From CAYPIE01 sp964410665 (GTDB taxonomy: Bacteria > Planctomycetota > Planctomycetia > Gemmatales > Gemmataceae), in NCBI GenBank assembly GCA_964410665.1, contig CAYPIE010000046.1, positions 1-46,989 of the forward strand: a DNA stretch of 46,989 bases, in the 5' to 3' direction. Each line of letters starts with the position of its first letter. Position 1 is the first letter of the stretch. Both the position numbers and the translations under genes were made by a program. This document shows, one piece after another, positions 26,007 through 35,099 of the stretch. The notes below the pieces were generated by a model. The model was not told where the DNA came from. It made no database searches and was given only the letters and a program-made list of their open reading frames with translations.

Positions 26007-27044
26007 TTAGCGTCGTGCCCGGGCCATTCGTTCCTGACGGGGTGGCGGGATGGTTTGCAACAGCCGTTCAATCACCATGTCGGTGGAAATCCCTTCGGCA
26101 TCGGCATTGAAATTGGTGACCAAGCGATGGCGTAACACGGGAAATGCGACCTGCTGAATATCCTCGCTGGTGACATGGTAGCGTCCCTTGAGGATGGCCC
26201 GCGCTTTTCCGCCAAGGATTAAATATTGACAAGCCCGGGGACCCGCACCCCAGGACAGCAGTTCAGGAATAAAGCGGGGAACATCCGCTTCATTTGGTCG
26301 AGTGGAGCGTACGAGATCAGCGGCATAGGCAAAAATATCGTCGGCGACGACCACTTCTCGGACCATGCTTTGCAACTGCAAGATCTGTTTGGCATCTAAG
26401 ATGGGCGTCACCTCGGGCCGCTCGTTGGTGGTGGTCGCCTTCATAATGGCGATCTCTTCGGCCCGCGAAGGATATTCGACGCGGATGTTAAACATAAACC
26501 GATCTTGCTGTGCCTCCGGCAACGCATAAGTGCCTTCTTGTTCAATTGGGTTCTGCGTGGCCAGCACAAAAAAGGGTTCCGGGAGGCGATAGGTCTGCCC
26601 GCCGGCGGTGACATGGTGTTCCTGCATGGCCTCGAGCAGGGCCGCCTGGGTCTTGGGCGGCGTACGATTGATCTCATCGGCTAAAATCATATGCGCAAAC
26701 AACGGGCCCGGCAAGAACACGAAGCGACGCCGACCCGTCTCCGGGTCATCTTGGAGAATATCAGTGCCCGTAATATCCGAAGGCATCAGATCCGGAGTAA
26801 ATTGGACGCGTTTAAAGGTCAGATGGAGAATGCGCGCCACCGTACTGACCAGCAGGGTCTTGGCCAGACCCGGCACGCCGACGAGCAAGCAGTGGCCGCG
26901 GCTAAACAGGGCCATCAATAATTCTTCCACGACCTTGTGTTGGCCGATAATGACCCGACTGATCTGATCGGTCATCCGCTCATAGGCAGCAGAAATGTCG
27001 CGGACGGCTTGGGCCTCGAATGGTCCGGGATTACTTTGGGCCAT
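26007..27044 (-). CDS. MoxR family AAA+ ATPase
   Basis: A 345-aa AAA+ ATPase. Walker A is G-V-P-G-L-A-K-T, Walker B is I-L-A-D-E-I-N-R, and sensor/arginine region motifs are seen in A-T-Q-N-P-I-E-Q-E-G-T-Y and L-P-E-A-Q-Q-D-R-F. MoxR proteins act as chaperone-like ATPases that activate or assemble protein complexes together with VWA partners. It is the first gene of the cluster MoxR, DUF58, BatA-like VWA, VWA/GATase-like, zinc-ribbon propeller. The ribosome site is weak. The 364 bases upstream are shared with a divergent DUF1501 gene. Confidence 0.95.
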   Translation of the reverse strand: MAQSNPGPFEAQAVRDISAAYERMTDQISRVIIGQHKVVEELLMALFSRGHCLLVGVPGLAKTLLVSTVARILHLTFKRVQFTPDLMPSDITGTDILQDDPETGRRRFVFLPGPLFAHMILADEINRTPPKTQAALLEAMQEHHVTAGGQTYRLPEPFFVLATQNPIEQEGTYALPEAQQDRFMFNIRVEYPSRAEEIAIMKATTTNERPEVTPILDAKQILQLQSMVREVVVADDIFAYAADLVRSTRPNEADVPRFIPELLSWGAGPRACQYLILGGKARAILKGRYHVTSEDIQQVAFPVLRHRLVTNFNADAEGISTDMVIERLLQTIPPPRQERMARARR

Positions 27045-27408
27045 ATTGTGGGATCTCAGCGGGACGATACGGACGATTCCAGTTGGCGATCATGGACGTT
27101 CAGATTATTCTACCCATTCGACGGAGGGATACCAGCATGACGGGAGAACCCGTACGAACAACGGGCGATTTCCCTGGGGAAATTGGGAACTTTCCTGAAC
27201 CACGCGCACGTCTCTACTAGCATGGAATGACTTCAACGCACCGGATTAGCTGGCGCAATTCCCCGAACTCGAAATGCCAGAAAACCTACCGGTTGCCCGT
27301 AGTTCGCGGATCGCGAACGAATTTCCGTAACTCGACCGCTCGCCAACAATCGTCCGGACACTTCCACTCCAAGTGGAGTTTGGGCGTTTATGTCAAAGGG
27401 GATTCTGC
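27045..27408. other. Divergent promoter region, MoxR cluster / DUF1501
   Basis: 364 bases without a gene between two divergent starts. It must hold promoters in both directions. The only clear element is the palindrome at 27302-27318, about 90 bases before the rightward start. Confidence 0.4.
27302..27318. promoter_or_regulatory. Candidate operator palindrome
   Basis: GTTCGCG and CGCGAAC form two perfect 7-base arms around GAT. The position between divergent genes suits a binding site for a dimeric regulator, but no other copy was noticed in the window and no regulator gene of that type is adjacent. Confidence 0.3.
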
Positions 27409-28686
27409 ATGTTTGCGATGCATCGCCGGCATTTTCTACAACACGCTGCCGGCATTTCGGCACTGGCTGTGCCGAGCTTGAGCTTCCTGTCCACGTTGCA
27501 GGCCAATGAAGCCAAGCTCAAGAAAGAACGCAAAAGTTTGATTATCCTTTGGATGGGGGGCGGCCCTTCGACGATCGACTTGTGGGATCTGAAGCCGAAT
27601 CATCGCAATGGAGGTCCCTTTGATCCGATCAGCACTTCGGTCTCCGGGATTCAAATCAGCGAGCACTTGCCAACCGTTGCTCGACAAATGAAACATTTAG
27701 CGATTATTCGATCATTGAGCACCTCCGAAGGGGATCATAACCGGGGGACGACGCTGATGAACACAGCGCGTAGCCCAGACCCGCTCGTCCCCTACCCCAC
27801 GCTGGGTTCGGTGCTCGCCTACCAGCTCCAGGAACAGACCACGGACATTCCAGCGTTTATCTCGGTCGGTGGGATGCGTAACGGACCCGGCTTTCTGGGC
27901 GTCAAATTCGCTCCGTTTACCATCCGAAACCCCGGCCGCCCCCCAGAAAATGTCAATCCGCCCCGGGGCGTGGCGGGCTGGCGGATGCAACGCCGGGCCA
28001 GCTTGTTCAGTCAGGTCGAGAAAGGGTTTGAACTTTCCACCGGAAAACGCGCCGATGCGGCCTCGGCACACCGTGAGGTGTACGATAAAGCCTTGAATCT
28101 CGTGGTATCTGACCGCAAGGATGTGTTTTCCCTCGACAACGAACCCGCCGCCTTGAAAACCGCATATGGCGACAACGGCTTCGGGCGCGGCTGTCTGCTC
28201 GCACGCAAGCTGGTCGAGGCGGGCGCGGTGTGTGTGCAGGTCGACCTCGGGGGCTGGGATATGCACAACGACATCTTTAATCGTCTACATAATATGAATG
28301 GTACTGGTCGCATGGATATTCTTGACCAGGGCATGGGTACCCTCGTCGGGGACCTCGCCGATCGCGGCCTGCTCAAGAATACCGCCATCGTCTGGATGGG
28401 TGAATTTGGTCGCACACCCCGGATTAACCAAAATGGCGGCCGCGACCATTTTCCGCGTGCCTGGTCGATCGTTGTGGGTGGCGCAGGCATCAAGGGTGGG
28501 CAAGTTCACGGGGCAACCGACGAAGGAGGTACCCTGGTTGTCGACGGAAAGACCGGAGTCGGCGATGTGTTCGCCACCCTCTATACCGCATTGGGGATCG
28601 ATCCCACCACCCAGCTTCGAGACAATCTCGGCCGGCCCACCACACTTGCTGGCGAAGAATCCAAGCCCATTTCGGCTCTGGTGTGA
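27409..28686 (+). CDS. DUF1501 family secreted protein
   Basis: A 425-aa DUF1501 protein of the planctomycete type. The N-terminus M-F-A-M-H-R-R-H-F-L-Q holds a twin-arginine motif and a hydrophobic stretch, so Tat export is likely. Family motifs include I-L-W-M-G-G-G-P-S-T-I-D-L-W-D, the E-G-D-H-N-R-G-T segment, and W-M-G-E-F-G-R-T-P-R-I-N with G-R-D-H-F-P near the C-terminus. ATG 27409 was chosen because AGGGG lies about 8 bases upstream; ATG 27418 is also possible. Members of this subgroup often neighbour DUF1549/DUF1553 proteins, but here the gene stands alone and ends before a strong hairpin. Confidence 0.93.
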   Translation: MFAMHRRHFLQHAAGISALAVPSLSFLSTLQANEAKLKKERKSLIILWMGGGPSTIDLWDLKPNHRNGGPFDPISTSVSGIQISEHLPTVARQMKHLAIIRSLSTSEGDHNRGTTLMNTARSPDPLVPYPTLGSVLAYQLQEQTTDIPAFISVGGMRNGPGFLGVKFAPFTIRNPGRPPENVNPPRGVAGWRMQRRASLFSQVEKGFELSTGKRADAASAHREVYDKALNLVVSDRKDVFSLDNEPAALKTAYGDNGFGRGCLLARKLVEAGAVCVQVDLGGWDMHNDIFNRLHNMNGTGRMDILDQGMGTLVGDLADRGLLKNTAIVWMGEFGRTPRINQNGGRDHFPRAWSIVVGGAGIKGGQVHGATDEGGTLVVDGKTGVGDVFATLYTALGIDPTTQLRDNLGRPTTLAGEESKPISALV

Positions 28687-29127
28687 TCCTCCCCTCTCCC
28701 CTCAAGAAGGGTCGCAGTCGCTCCCGCTCCATCAGAGCGACTGCGACCCTCATTCACTTCACCAGCCCGCCATCTTCGCTTCGATGGATGAGCCTCGGCA
28801 ACACTTGATGACCCGCAGCGTGACCTGAAGGCCGAGCCAGGTCGTGGAACCCCGAATGGCAACAAAACTTAATATATGGATATGTGTTGCTATCGACAAG
28901 TATCCCTTCGGCAGCTCGGGCGCAGCCGGACAACACCCTCCCGAGGATGGGGAGCTGCCCGAGGATTCCAAGAAAATAGGGCCGTACTGTAGGCCCTACT
29001 CCATTGCGATACCGTACTCGGAGAAGCCAGACAGCAAGCGGGAGCACAATTGCCTCGGAAGCGAGCAACTGCCCCCGTTGCAAAAAACTCGTCCTGTTGC
29101 CGGAGCATTCTACAGATCTTTGGCCCT
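28687..29127. other. Intergenic region with terminator-like hairpin
   Basis: About 440 bases between convergent genes (DUF1501 and the histidine kinase). It holds the 15-bp hairpin at 28708-28750. The remainder shows no convincing gene on either strand; short frames present are of odd composition. Confidence 0.4.
28708..28750 (+). terminator. 15-bp perfect hairpin after DUF1501 gene
   Basis: AGGGTCGCAGTCGCT at 28708-28722 pairs perfectly with AGCGACTGCGACCCT at 28736-28750 around a 13-base loop. It lies 22 bases after the DUF1501 stop codon, the usual distance for a terminator. What follows (CATTCACTTC) is not a T tract, so it is a terminator-like element rather than a textbook one. Confidence 0.6.
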
Positions 29128-29886
29128 TTAGCAGTCCAACGGTGGGGCCACCGGCAACTTGACGGTGAACACCGAACCGCGGCCCACCACGCTTTCCACC
29201 CGAATCCGGCCGTGATGTTGTTCAATGATCTGGCGACAAATGCTCAGCCCAAGCCCACTGCCACCATGGCCTTCGGCATCAGGCTGTTTGGTGGTGTAGA
29301 ATGGTTCAAAAATCAGTCGTAGCTGATCGGGCGGGATGCCTACCCCGGAATCGGCGATGCGGATCTCAGCCATTTGCGTACTTTCATTCTCGCGGACATC
29401 AATTTTCAGGATCCCCCCGTTGCGCATCGACTGACGAGCATTGATAAATAGATTGACGAGGATCTGCTCGATCTGTCCAGGGATCACGCTGGCGACCGGA
29501 TGATCGTGAAAGCGTTTTTCGACCTGGATCCGATGCTTGGCAAGATCCTTCTCGGTCAAGGTCAGTGCGTCCTGGACTAGTTCCACCAGATCGGTCGGCA
29601 GCCGTTCACTGCCACGATTGCGGGCGAAGCCTAGCATGCTGTTGACGATGGTGGCGGCCCGTTGGCCAGCCTTAAGGATCTTTTCACAGGCCTGGCGATT
29701 CGCGGCCAGATCCTGGCTGCGCATGCCCATTTTGGCATAATTAATTATCGTCGTCAGAATGTTGTTAAATTCATGGGCCATGCTCGACGCCAGGGCTCCG
29801 ACGTTGGAGAGGCGCTGCGCTTGGTACAATTGTTGCCTTAGGAGGTCGGTCTCGGTCGGTGTCGGCAGGACCTCGTGACCTGTCAT
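29128..29886 (-). CDS. Soluble sensor-less histidine kinase
   Basis: A 252-aa histidine kinase consisting only of dimerisation and ATP-binding domains. The phospho-acceptor is His38 in M-A-H-E-F-N-N; the N box (L-V-N-L-F-I-N-A-R-Q-S-M), G1 box (I-A-D-S-G-V-G-I), F box (F-E-P-F-Y-T-T-K) and G2 box (G-G-S-G-L-G-L-S-I) are all intact. There is no membrane helix and no PAS or GAF sensor in front, so signal input must come from another protein. No response regulator is encoded nearby. GAGG lies 7 bases upstream of the start. It is divergent from the ABC export operon, a possible but unproven link. Confidence 0.92.
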   Translation of the reverse strand: MTGHEVLPTPTETDLLRQQLYQAQRLSNVGALASSMAHEFNNILTTIINYAKMGMRSQDLAANRQACEKILKAGQRAATIVNSMLGFARNRGSERLPTDLVELVQDALTLTEKDLAKHRIQVEKRFHDHPVASVIPGQIEQILVNLFINARQSMRNGGILKIDVRENESTQMAEIRIADSGVGIPPDQLRLIFEPFYTTKQPDAEGHGGSGLGLSICRQIIEQHHGRIRVESVVGRGSVFTVKLPVAPPLDC

Positions 29887-30169
29887 GAAGCTGCCTCCTC
29901 GATGCGGTGCGTGCGAAGCCGCAACCGCTCTGGGGTGATTCGCCTAGTTTTTGCGATTCGACCCAAAATTGGGCTTGACATCCGGAGGAAAGTATCGGTT
30001 GTAACGCCAGAAGCTCTTGACCGAAAGCGGCGAAGGTTCCACGTTGCGAATGTTCGTTTTCGAGGCCAAGAGGGTACGACATTTCCGATGGAAGCTCGTG
30101 CCCTATCTGTGCACCATTGTGTCTACAATAACTCGCGAAGGTAATGCTCCGGTTCTGAGGATCGCCAGA

Positions 30170-31867
30170 ATGGCCAAACACGCCAGTCCAGACCATCACG
30201 CCCAGGAACATGACCAGCACCCGATCCGCCCCTTGGCGCGACTCTTCACGCTGTTCCGACCCGACAAGGGCGACCTCTGGTATATCGCGATTTTCGCCTT
30301 CGGTGTCTCGGTGCTGTCGTTGGCGACCCCAATTGCCATTGAGCTGTTGGTGGAAAATGTCGCGTTTGGTGTCCTGCTACAACCGGTGATTGTCCTGGCC
30401 CTGATCTTGTTTGTTTGCTTGAGCATCGCCGCCGCCATGCAAGCGATGCAGGCGTTTATTGTTGAGTATCTGCAACAGCGAATTTTTGTCCGCGTGGTGG
30501 CCGATTTTGCACGACGGGCCCCGCGTATCCAACTGGACACCTATGACCGGGTCTATGGCCCAGACCTGATGAACCGCTTTTTTGATGTCATCAATGTGCA
30601 AAAGTCAGCCGCCTCACTGCTGGTCGATGGAGTGGCTGTGGTGGTATCCACCTTGATCGGGATGGTGGTGTTGGCCACCTATAGCTGGTGGCTGGTAGGC
30701 TTTGACATCGGTCTGTTGGCCGCGATGGCCTTTTTGATTTTTGTGCTCGGTCGCGGCGGCATCCGCACCAGTATTCATGAGTCGCATAGTAAATATGAAA
30801 CCGCCGCATGGTTGGAAGAGTTGACCCGTTTGCCACGCACCTTTCGGTTCGGCCATGGCCAGGAAATGGCGATTGCCAAGGCCGATGAAATGGCGAGCGA
30901 ATACGTGCGTTGTCGCCGCGGTCACTTCCGCGTGGTGTGGCGACAGATCCTGTTTGCCCTGGCCATGCAGGTGTTTGCCAGTTCGATTGTACTCGGTTTG
31001 GGTGGCTTTCTGGTCATTACCCGGCAGATTACACTCGGGCAGCTGGTCGCGACCGAACTGATTGTCGCCCTGGTGGTGGGTTCATTTACCAAACTCGGCA
31101 AGCAGCTGGCCAGTTTCTATGACGTGTGCACTGGGGTCGAAAAACTGGGGCTGATCACCGATGCGGACCTGGAGCATGATGCTGGGGAGCTGCCAGATGT
31201 ACGCGGCGAGGGCATGCTGCTACGGATGCATGTCCGCCAACCAATGATCGGGCGTGAGGATGAACTGAATCTGCATTGGGAGATCCTGCCCAACGAAAAA
31301 GTCGGCGTCACCGGTCCACCCGGCAGCGGCAAGTCACTGGTCCTTGATCTGATTTGTGGTTTCCGCCGCCCGTATGAAGGACACGTGGAGCTCGATGGCA
31401 TCGATTTGCGCGATGCCGACCTGAGCGTGTTACGCCGGGAAATTGCCCTGGTCTCGGGGATCGACGTCCTCATGGGCAGCGTGATTGATAACCTGCGTCT
31501 CGGCCGACCTGAGGCCCCGATGATGGATGTGCGAACCGCCTTGGAACAGGTACAGCTCACCGAGGCCATCCAAGAGCTCCCCGATGGCTTACAAACTCGG
31601 CTGGTCCCCTCCGGTGCCCCATTATCCCGTACCCAGGCCCTACGCTTATGCATCGCACGGGCGTTGGTCGCCCGTCCACGCTTGTTGATGGTCGATAATG
31701 TCCTCGATCAATTTCGTCCCACCGACTATCCCGACCTGTACCAGGTGTTGTTCCATCCCGATGCTCCGTGGACCTTAATTCTCGTCTCCAACGACCCGGA
31801 CCTGCTGATGCGCTGCGAGCGAGTCCTGAGCATTGTCCCCGAACCCGAAGCCATCCACGTGGAGTGA
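30170..31867 (+). CDS. ABC exporter-like protein with degenerate ATPase domain
   Basis: A 565-aa fusion of a six-helix type I exporter membrane domain (about 30-320) and a nucleotide-binding domain (about 345-565), in the layout of type I secretion ABC proteins but without an N-terminal peptidase domain. Walker A is intact (G-P-P-G-S-G-K-S, 382-389). Other motifs are altered: the Q-loop glutamine position is Gly430, the signature is L-S-R-T-Q (485-489) instead of L-S-G-G-Q, the residue after the Walker B Asp509 is Asn510 instead of Glu, and the H-loop position is Asn541. ATP binding may persist but hydrolysis is doubtful. The start has GAGGA about 9 bases upstream. It is followed after 7 bases by a HlyD-type and then a TolC-type gene. 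Confidence 0.88.
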   Translation: MAKHASPDHHAQEHDQHPIRPLARLFTLFRPDKGDLWYIAIFAFGVSVLSLATPIAIELLVENVAFGVLLQPVIVLALILFVCLSIAAAMQAMQAFIVEYLQQRIFVRVVADFARRAPRIQLDTYDRVYGPDLMNRFFDVINVQKSAASLLVDGVAVVVSTLIGMVVLATYSWWLVGFDIGLLAAMAFLIFVLGRGGIRTSIHESHSKYETAAWLEELTRLPRTFRFGHGQEMAIAKADEMASEYVRCRRGHFRVVWRQILFALAMQVFASSIVLGLGGFLVITRQITLGQLVATELIVALVVGSFTKLGKQLASFYDVCTGVEKLGLITDADLEHDAGELPDVRGEGMLLRMHVRQPMIGREDELNLHWEILPNEKVGVTGPPGSGKSLVLDLICGFRRPYEGHVELDGIDLRDADLSVLRREIALVSGIDVLMGSVIDNLRLGRPEAPMMDVRTALEQVQLTEAIQELPDGLQTRLVPSGAPLSRTQALRLCIARALVARPRLLMVDNVLDQFRPTDYPDLYQVLFHPDAPWTLILVSNDPDLLMRCERVLSIVPEPEAIHVE

Positions 31868-31874
31868 CCCCGAC

Positions 31875-33263
31875 ATGTCCAGACCAAACCATGATTCGCT
31901 CGACACCCCGTTTGCTTATGAGAATCCGTCACCTGCTCTGAAGGTCATCATCACCCCACGGATCTGTCGCCTTGGGGGCAAGTTTTTGATGCTGCTCTTC
32001 GTGCTTATGCCATTCTTCCTGGCCTTTGTTCCCTGGCAACAGACCGTCAAGGGACGCGGCCGCGTGATCGCCTTTGATCCCGGCCAACGCCCTCAGACCA
32101 TCACTTCACGAATCAGTGGTCAGATCGTCAAGTGGTATGTCGCTGAAACGGATCGAGTCAAGGAAGGGGAAAAGCTGGTCGATATTCAAGATAATGACCC
32201 TGACTACGAAAACAATTTGAAGCGGCAACGCGACGCGACGAGAATAGCCTTGCAGGCCCTCCAAGCACAACTGCGACAGAATCAGGAAGTTGTCGGCAAA
32301 CAAGTTGAGGCGATGAACGCCACGGTGCAAGCGAAGATCAAGCAGCGCGAAGCGGCAGACCAATTGGTCGTCACCGCGAAGCAGAAACAGAAAGCGGCAG
32401 AAGCTGACGTCCTCTATTTTAAAGACAACTTCGCCAGTGCTCGAGACCTAAAACAGAACCCTGAAGGGCCGCTCTTCCCTGAAATCGAGTTTAAACAAAT
32501 TGAGGCCCAGTACACCAAAGCACAGCTTTCTGTCGAGCAGGCGAAAGCAGAGATCCTGGGCAAGCAGGCGGAGGTAGCCTCCGCGCAAGCAGCCATCGAA
32601 AAAGCTAAGGCCGAAGGTATGCGGGCGGTGGCTAGCGCGGAGGCGACTGTTTCCGAGACCCGCACCAAAATTGAATCGAAAAAGACCGAGCTGCAGATCG
32701 TTGAAAATAAAATCGAACGTTACAAAGCTCGCGAACTTTTGTCCCCATGTGACGGCTTCGTATTCCGAATCTATCCCGGTGCATCCCAGGAGGGGCAGTT
32801 TGTCCAACAGGGCCAGGAACTGGCCTTGATTGTCCCGGATACCCAGCGACGCATCGTCGAATTGTTTGTCGATGGCATCGATGCGGCGTTCATCAAGAAA
32901 GATCCTCTGACTGGCAAGTGGCCACTCGTGCGGCTCCAATTTGAAGGGTGGCCGGCGGTGCAGTTTTCTGGCTGGCCACGCGTCGCGGTGGGCACCTTTG
33001 GTGGTCAGGTATTCCGCAAAGACCCCACCGATACACAAGGGAAGTTCCGTATCCTGGTCGAGCCCAAAGCCTACTTTGAGGACGATGCATGGCCGGATGC
33101 TCAATACCTACGCCAAGGCAATCAAGCCATCGGTTGGGTATTTCTCAAGCGAGTGCCCGTGTGGTTCGAATTGTGGCGCCGGCTCAATGGCTTCCCACCG
33201 GTCAACCCGCCTCTGCGTGCCACCCCCACCGAACAGGACTCGAAACCCGCTGCCTTCCCCTAA
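31875..33263 (+). CDS. HlyD-type periplasmic adaptor (membrane fusion protein)
   Basis: A 462-aa adaptor linking an inner-membrane pump to an outer-membrane channel. One N-terminal membrane helix (about 35-54) is followed by the first half of a lipoyl-like domain (S-R-I-S-G-Q-I-V-K-W-Y-V), a long coiled coil of about 170 residues rich in Gln, Lys, Ala and Glu, then the second lipoyl half (L-L-S-P-C-D-G-F-V-F-R-I) and beta-barrel region. The gene starts 7 bases after the ABC stop with GGAG 10 bases upstream, so translation is probably coupled. Together with its neighbours it makes a complete tripartite envelope exporter. Confidence 0.9.
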   Translation: MSRPNHDSLDTPFAYENPSPALKVIITPRICRLGGKFLMLLFVLMPFFLAFVPWQQTVKGRGRVIAFDPGQRPQTITSRISGQIVKWYVAETDRVKEGEKLVDIQDNDPDYENNLKRQRDATRIALQALQAQLRQNQEVVGKQVEAMNATVQAKIKQREAADQLVVTAKQKQKAAEADVLYFKDNFASARDLKQNPEGPLFPEIEFKQIEAQYTKAQLSVEQAKAEILGKQAEVASAQAAIEKAKAEGMRAVASAEATVSETRTKIESKKTELQIVENKIERYKARELLSPCDGFVFRIYPGASQEGQFVQQGQELALIVPDTQRRIVELFVDGIDAAFIKKDPLTGKWPLVRLQFEGWPAVQFSGWPRVAVGTFGGQVFRKDPTDTQGKFRILVEPKAYFEDDAWPDAQYLRQGNQAIGWVFLKRVPVWFELWRRLNGFPPVNPPLRATPTEQDSKPAAFP

Positions 33264-33287
33264 GAGATCCTTGGGTTGCCCCTATCG

Positions 33288-34900
33288 ATGCGGGTCGGGA
33301 GGCTGCTGGGGGTCCCTGCATCGTCTGGGCACTCTTGGTGTGGATCGTCCTCAGCCCCAGCCTCATCGCCCAGAAGCTTCCGCCACCCCGCCGGCTACCC
33401 GACCCAGGGAATGTCCTGGAACTGCCTGGGCGAGAGGTGCCCTCCCAAAACGCAACCACTTTGGAATTACGGGATGTGTTGCTATCAGTCGAACGGCACT
33501 ATCCGCTATTGCGAGCAATCGAGCAGGAGCGGGTGATCGCGGAGGGCGGCCTGCTCGAAGCGTTTGGGGCCTTTGACACCCAGGTTCAGAGCCTCAGTAA
33601 CAACCAACCGGGTTCGACCAATCCCGATTATCGCACGGATATCGGAATCTCGCGCTTTACCCCGAATTCCGGGATTCTCTATTCGGCGGGTTACCGCTAT
33701 GGCTGGGGCAAATACCCCGCCTATGAGGGCAATCTGCGGACCGGTGATGCCGGCGAATACCGGGTTGGACTGATTATCCCTCTTTTGAAAAATCGGATTA
33801 TCGATATTCGTCGGGCTCGCTTCCGCCAGGCGCAAATCGATCGCGACATCGCTGAGCCCGTGATTGCGAGCGAGCGGCTCACCATCCAGCAGGCTGCTGC
33901 CCGTGCGTACTGGGTTTGGGTCGCCGCAGGATACCAATTTCGCCTTAGCGAACAACTCGTCGAATTGGCAGAGGATCGCGTCAGTTTTCTGCGTGGTCAA
34001 TTGAAGCTCGGTCGTGGTACTCTCATCGACGTCGCAGACAACCAACAGGAGCTTGCCCGGCGTGAAGCTCTCCGTACCGCCGCCGATCAGCTGTTCACCG
34101 AAGCAAGCATCAATCTGTCGCTGTTTTTCCGGAACCCCGTGGGACAACCAATCCTGGTCCCCATGCAGCGCTTACCGGAGTTCCCTGCCCCGAGTGAGCC
34201 CAAGAGTCAGCAACTCCCTCAGGCCTACGAACTTGCTTACGGTCGGAGGCCCGAGCTGCTCGAACTTCGCCTCCGACAAGACCGTCTTCGCGTCGAGATC
34301 CAGCAGGCACAAAACCTCAATCGCACGCAGGTCGACTTTCAGCTGGCTGCCGCTCAGGACCTTGGTGGAGATGGCCTATCCACGGCGGTCACGAGCATCG
34401 ACCGTAGTAAGTTCGAGGCCAACCTGATTGTGCAGCGGCCGGTGTACTTCTACAACGCCCGAGGTCAGCTGCTAGCCCGTCGGGCTCAGCTTGTGCAGCT
34501 GAATGCCCAATTGCAGTTTCAACGCGACACCATCCAGGCCGAAGTGAGTCGCGCTTGGACCGCGCTCGATCGCAGCTATAGGATCTATCAACAGGCCACT
34601 GACCGAATTGGTTACGCACAAGACTCAGCCGACGGAGTGCGTGAACTTCTACGCCTCGCTCGTACGACCGTTCTTGACGTCAATCTCCGCGAGCAGAATT
34701 TATTTGAAGCCCGCCAGACCGCGATAGATTCGCTCGGCGCCTACTACATTGCCCTGGCCGACTATCTGGCAGCCCTAGGACTCACTGGACTGGACTTCGA
34801 CCCTTCGAACCGCCCCGACGATGATGCGGCAACGCAGCCCAAGGATGAGCCAACCGAAGCGAAAGACAACAAAGCTGCCGGCAAGAATCCAGGCAAGTGA
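33288..34900 (+). CDS. TolC-type outer-membrane efflux protein, apparent frameshift in signal peptide
   Basis: An outer-membrane factor of about 530 residues with two TolC repeats (A-L-E-L-A/E-Q-E-R-V type helices, V-G-L-I-I-P-L-L-K-N-R segment, R-G-T-L-I-D-V-A-D-N-Q-Q-E-L, and later V-Q-R-P-V-Y-F-Y-N-A-R-G-Q-L). The tail is charged and probably disordered. The start is problematic: the main frame has no ATG after the hlyD stop, and its hydrophobic leader begins abruptly. An ATG at 33288 in another frame encodes a basic n-region (M-R-V-G-R-L-L-G) that joins the leader perfectly if one more G is present, or if a -1 slip occurs, at the G5 run 33308-33312. TTG 33335 or GTG 33338 are alternatives but leave no n-region. 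The long open frame back to 33089 overlaps hlyD by 175 bases and is unlikely. Confidence 0.83.
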
Positions 34901-35071
34901 GGCCCTGCTACCGATCCATGATAGTGGCCATCGACGATGCTCGGAATCTCGATTCGTCCACCAGCCATCCGAAGCGTTCCAGCACCATCGCCGGCACGGA
35001 TCACCTGCTCAGGAATACTTCCGACGCCCACGTCTACGCCACCAGTCTGGCAGCCTAGGCCCGCCGAAGAG

Positions 35072-35085
35072 TACGCGAAAGCGTA
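35072..35085. terminator. Small hairpin between convergent genes
   Basis: TACGC and GCGTA pair around a GAAA tetraloop, between the convergent TolC-type and sulfatase genes. It is weak (5 bp), but the stable tetraloop and position fit a shared terminator. No other gene is supported in the 199 bases between the two stop codons. Confidence 0.3.
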
Positions 35086-35099
35086 AAGTCCGAATCAAT

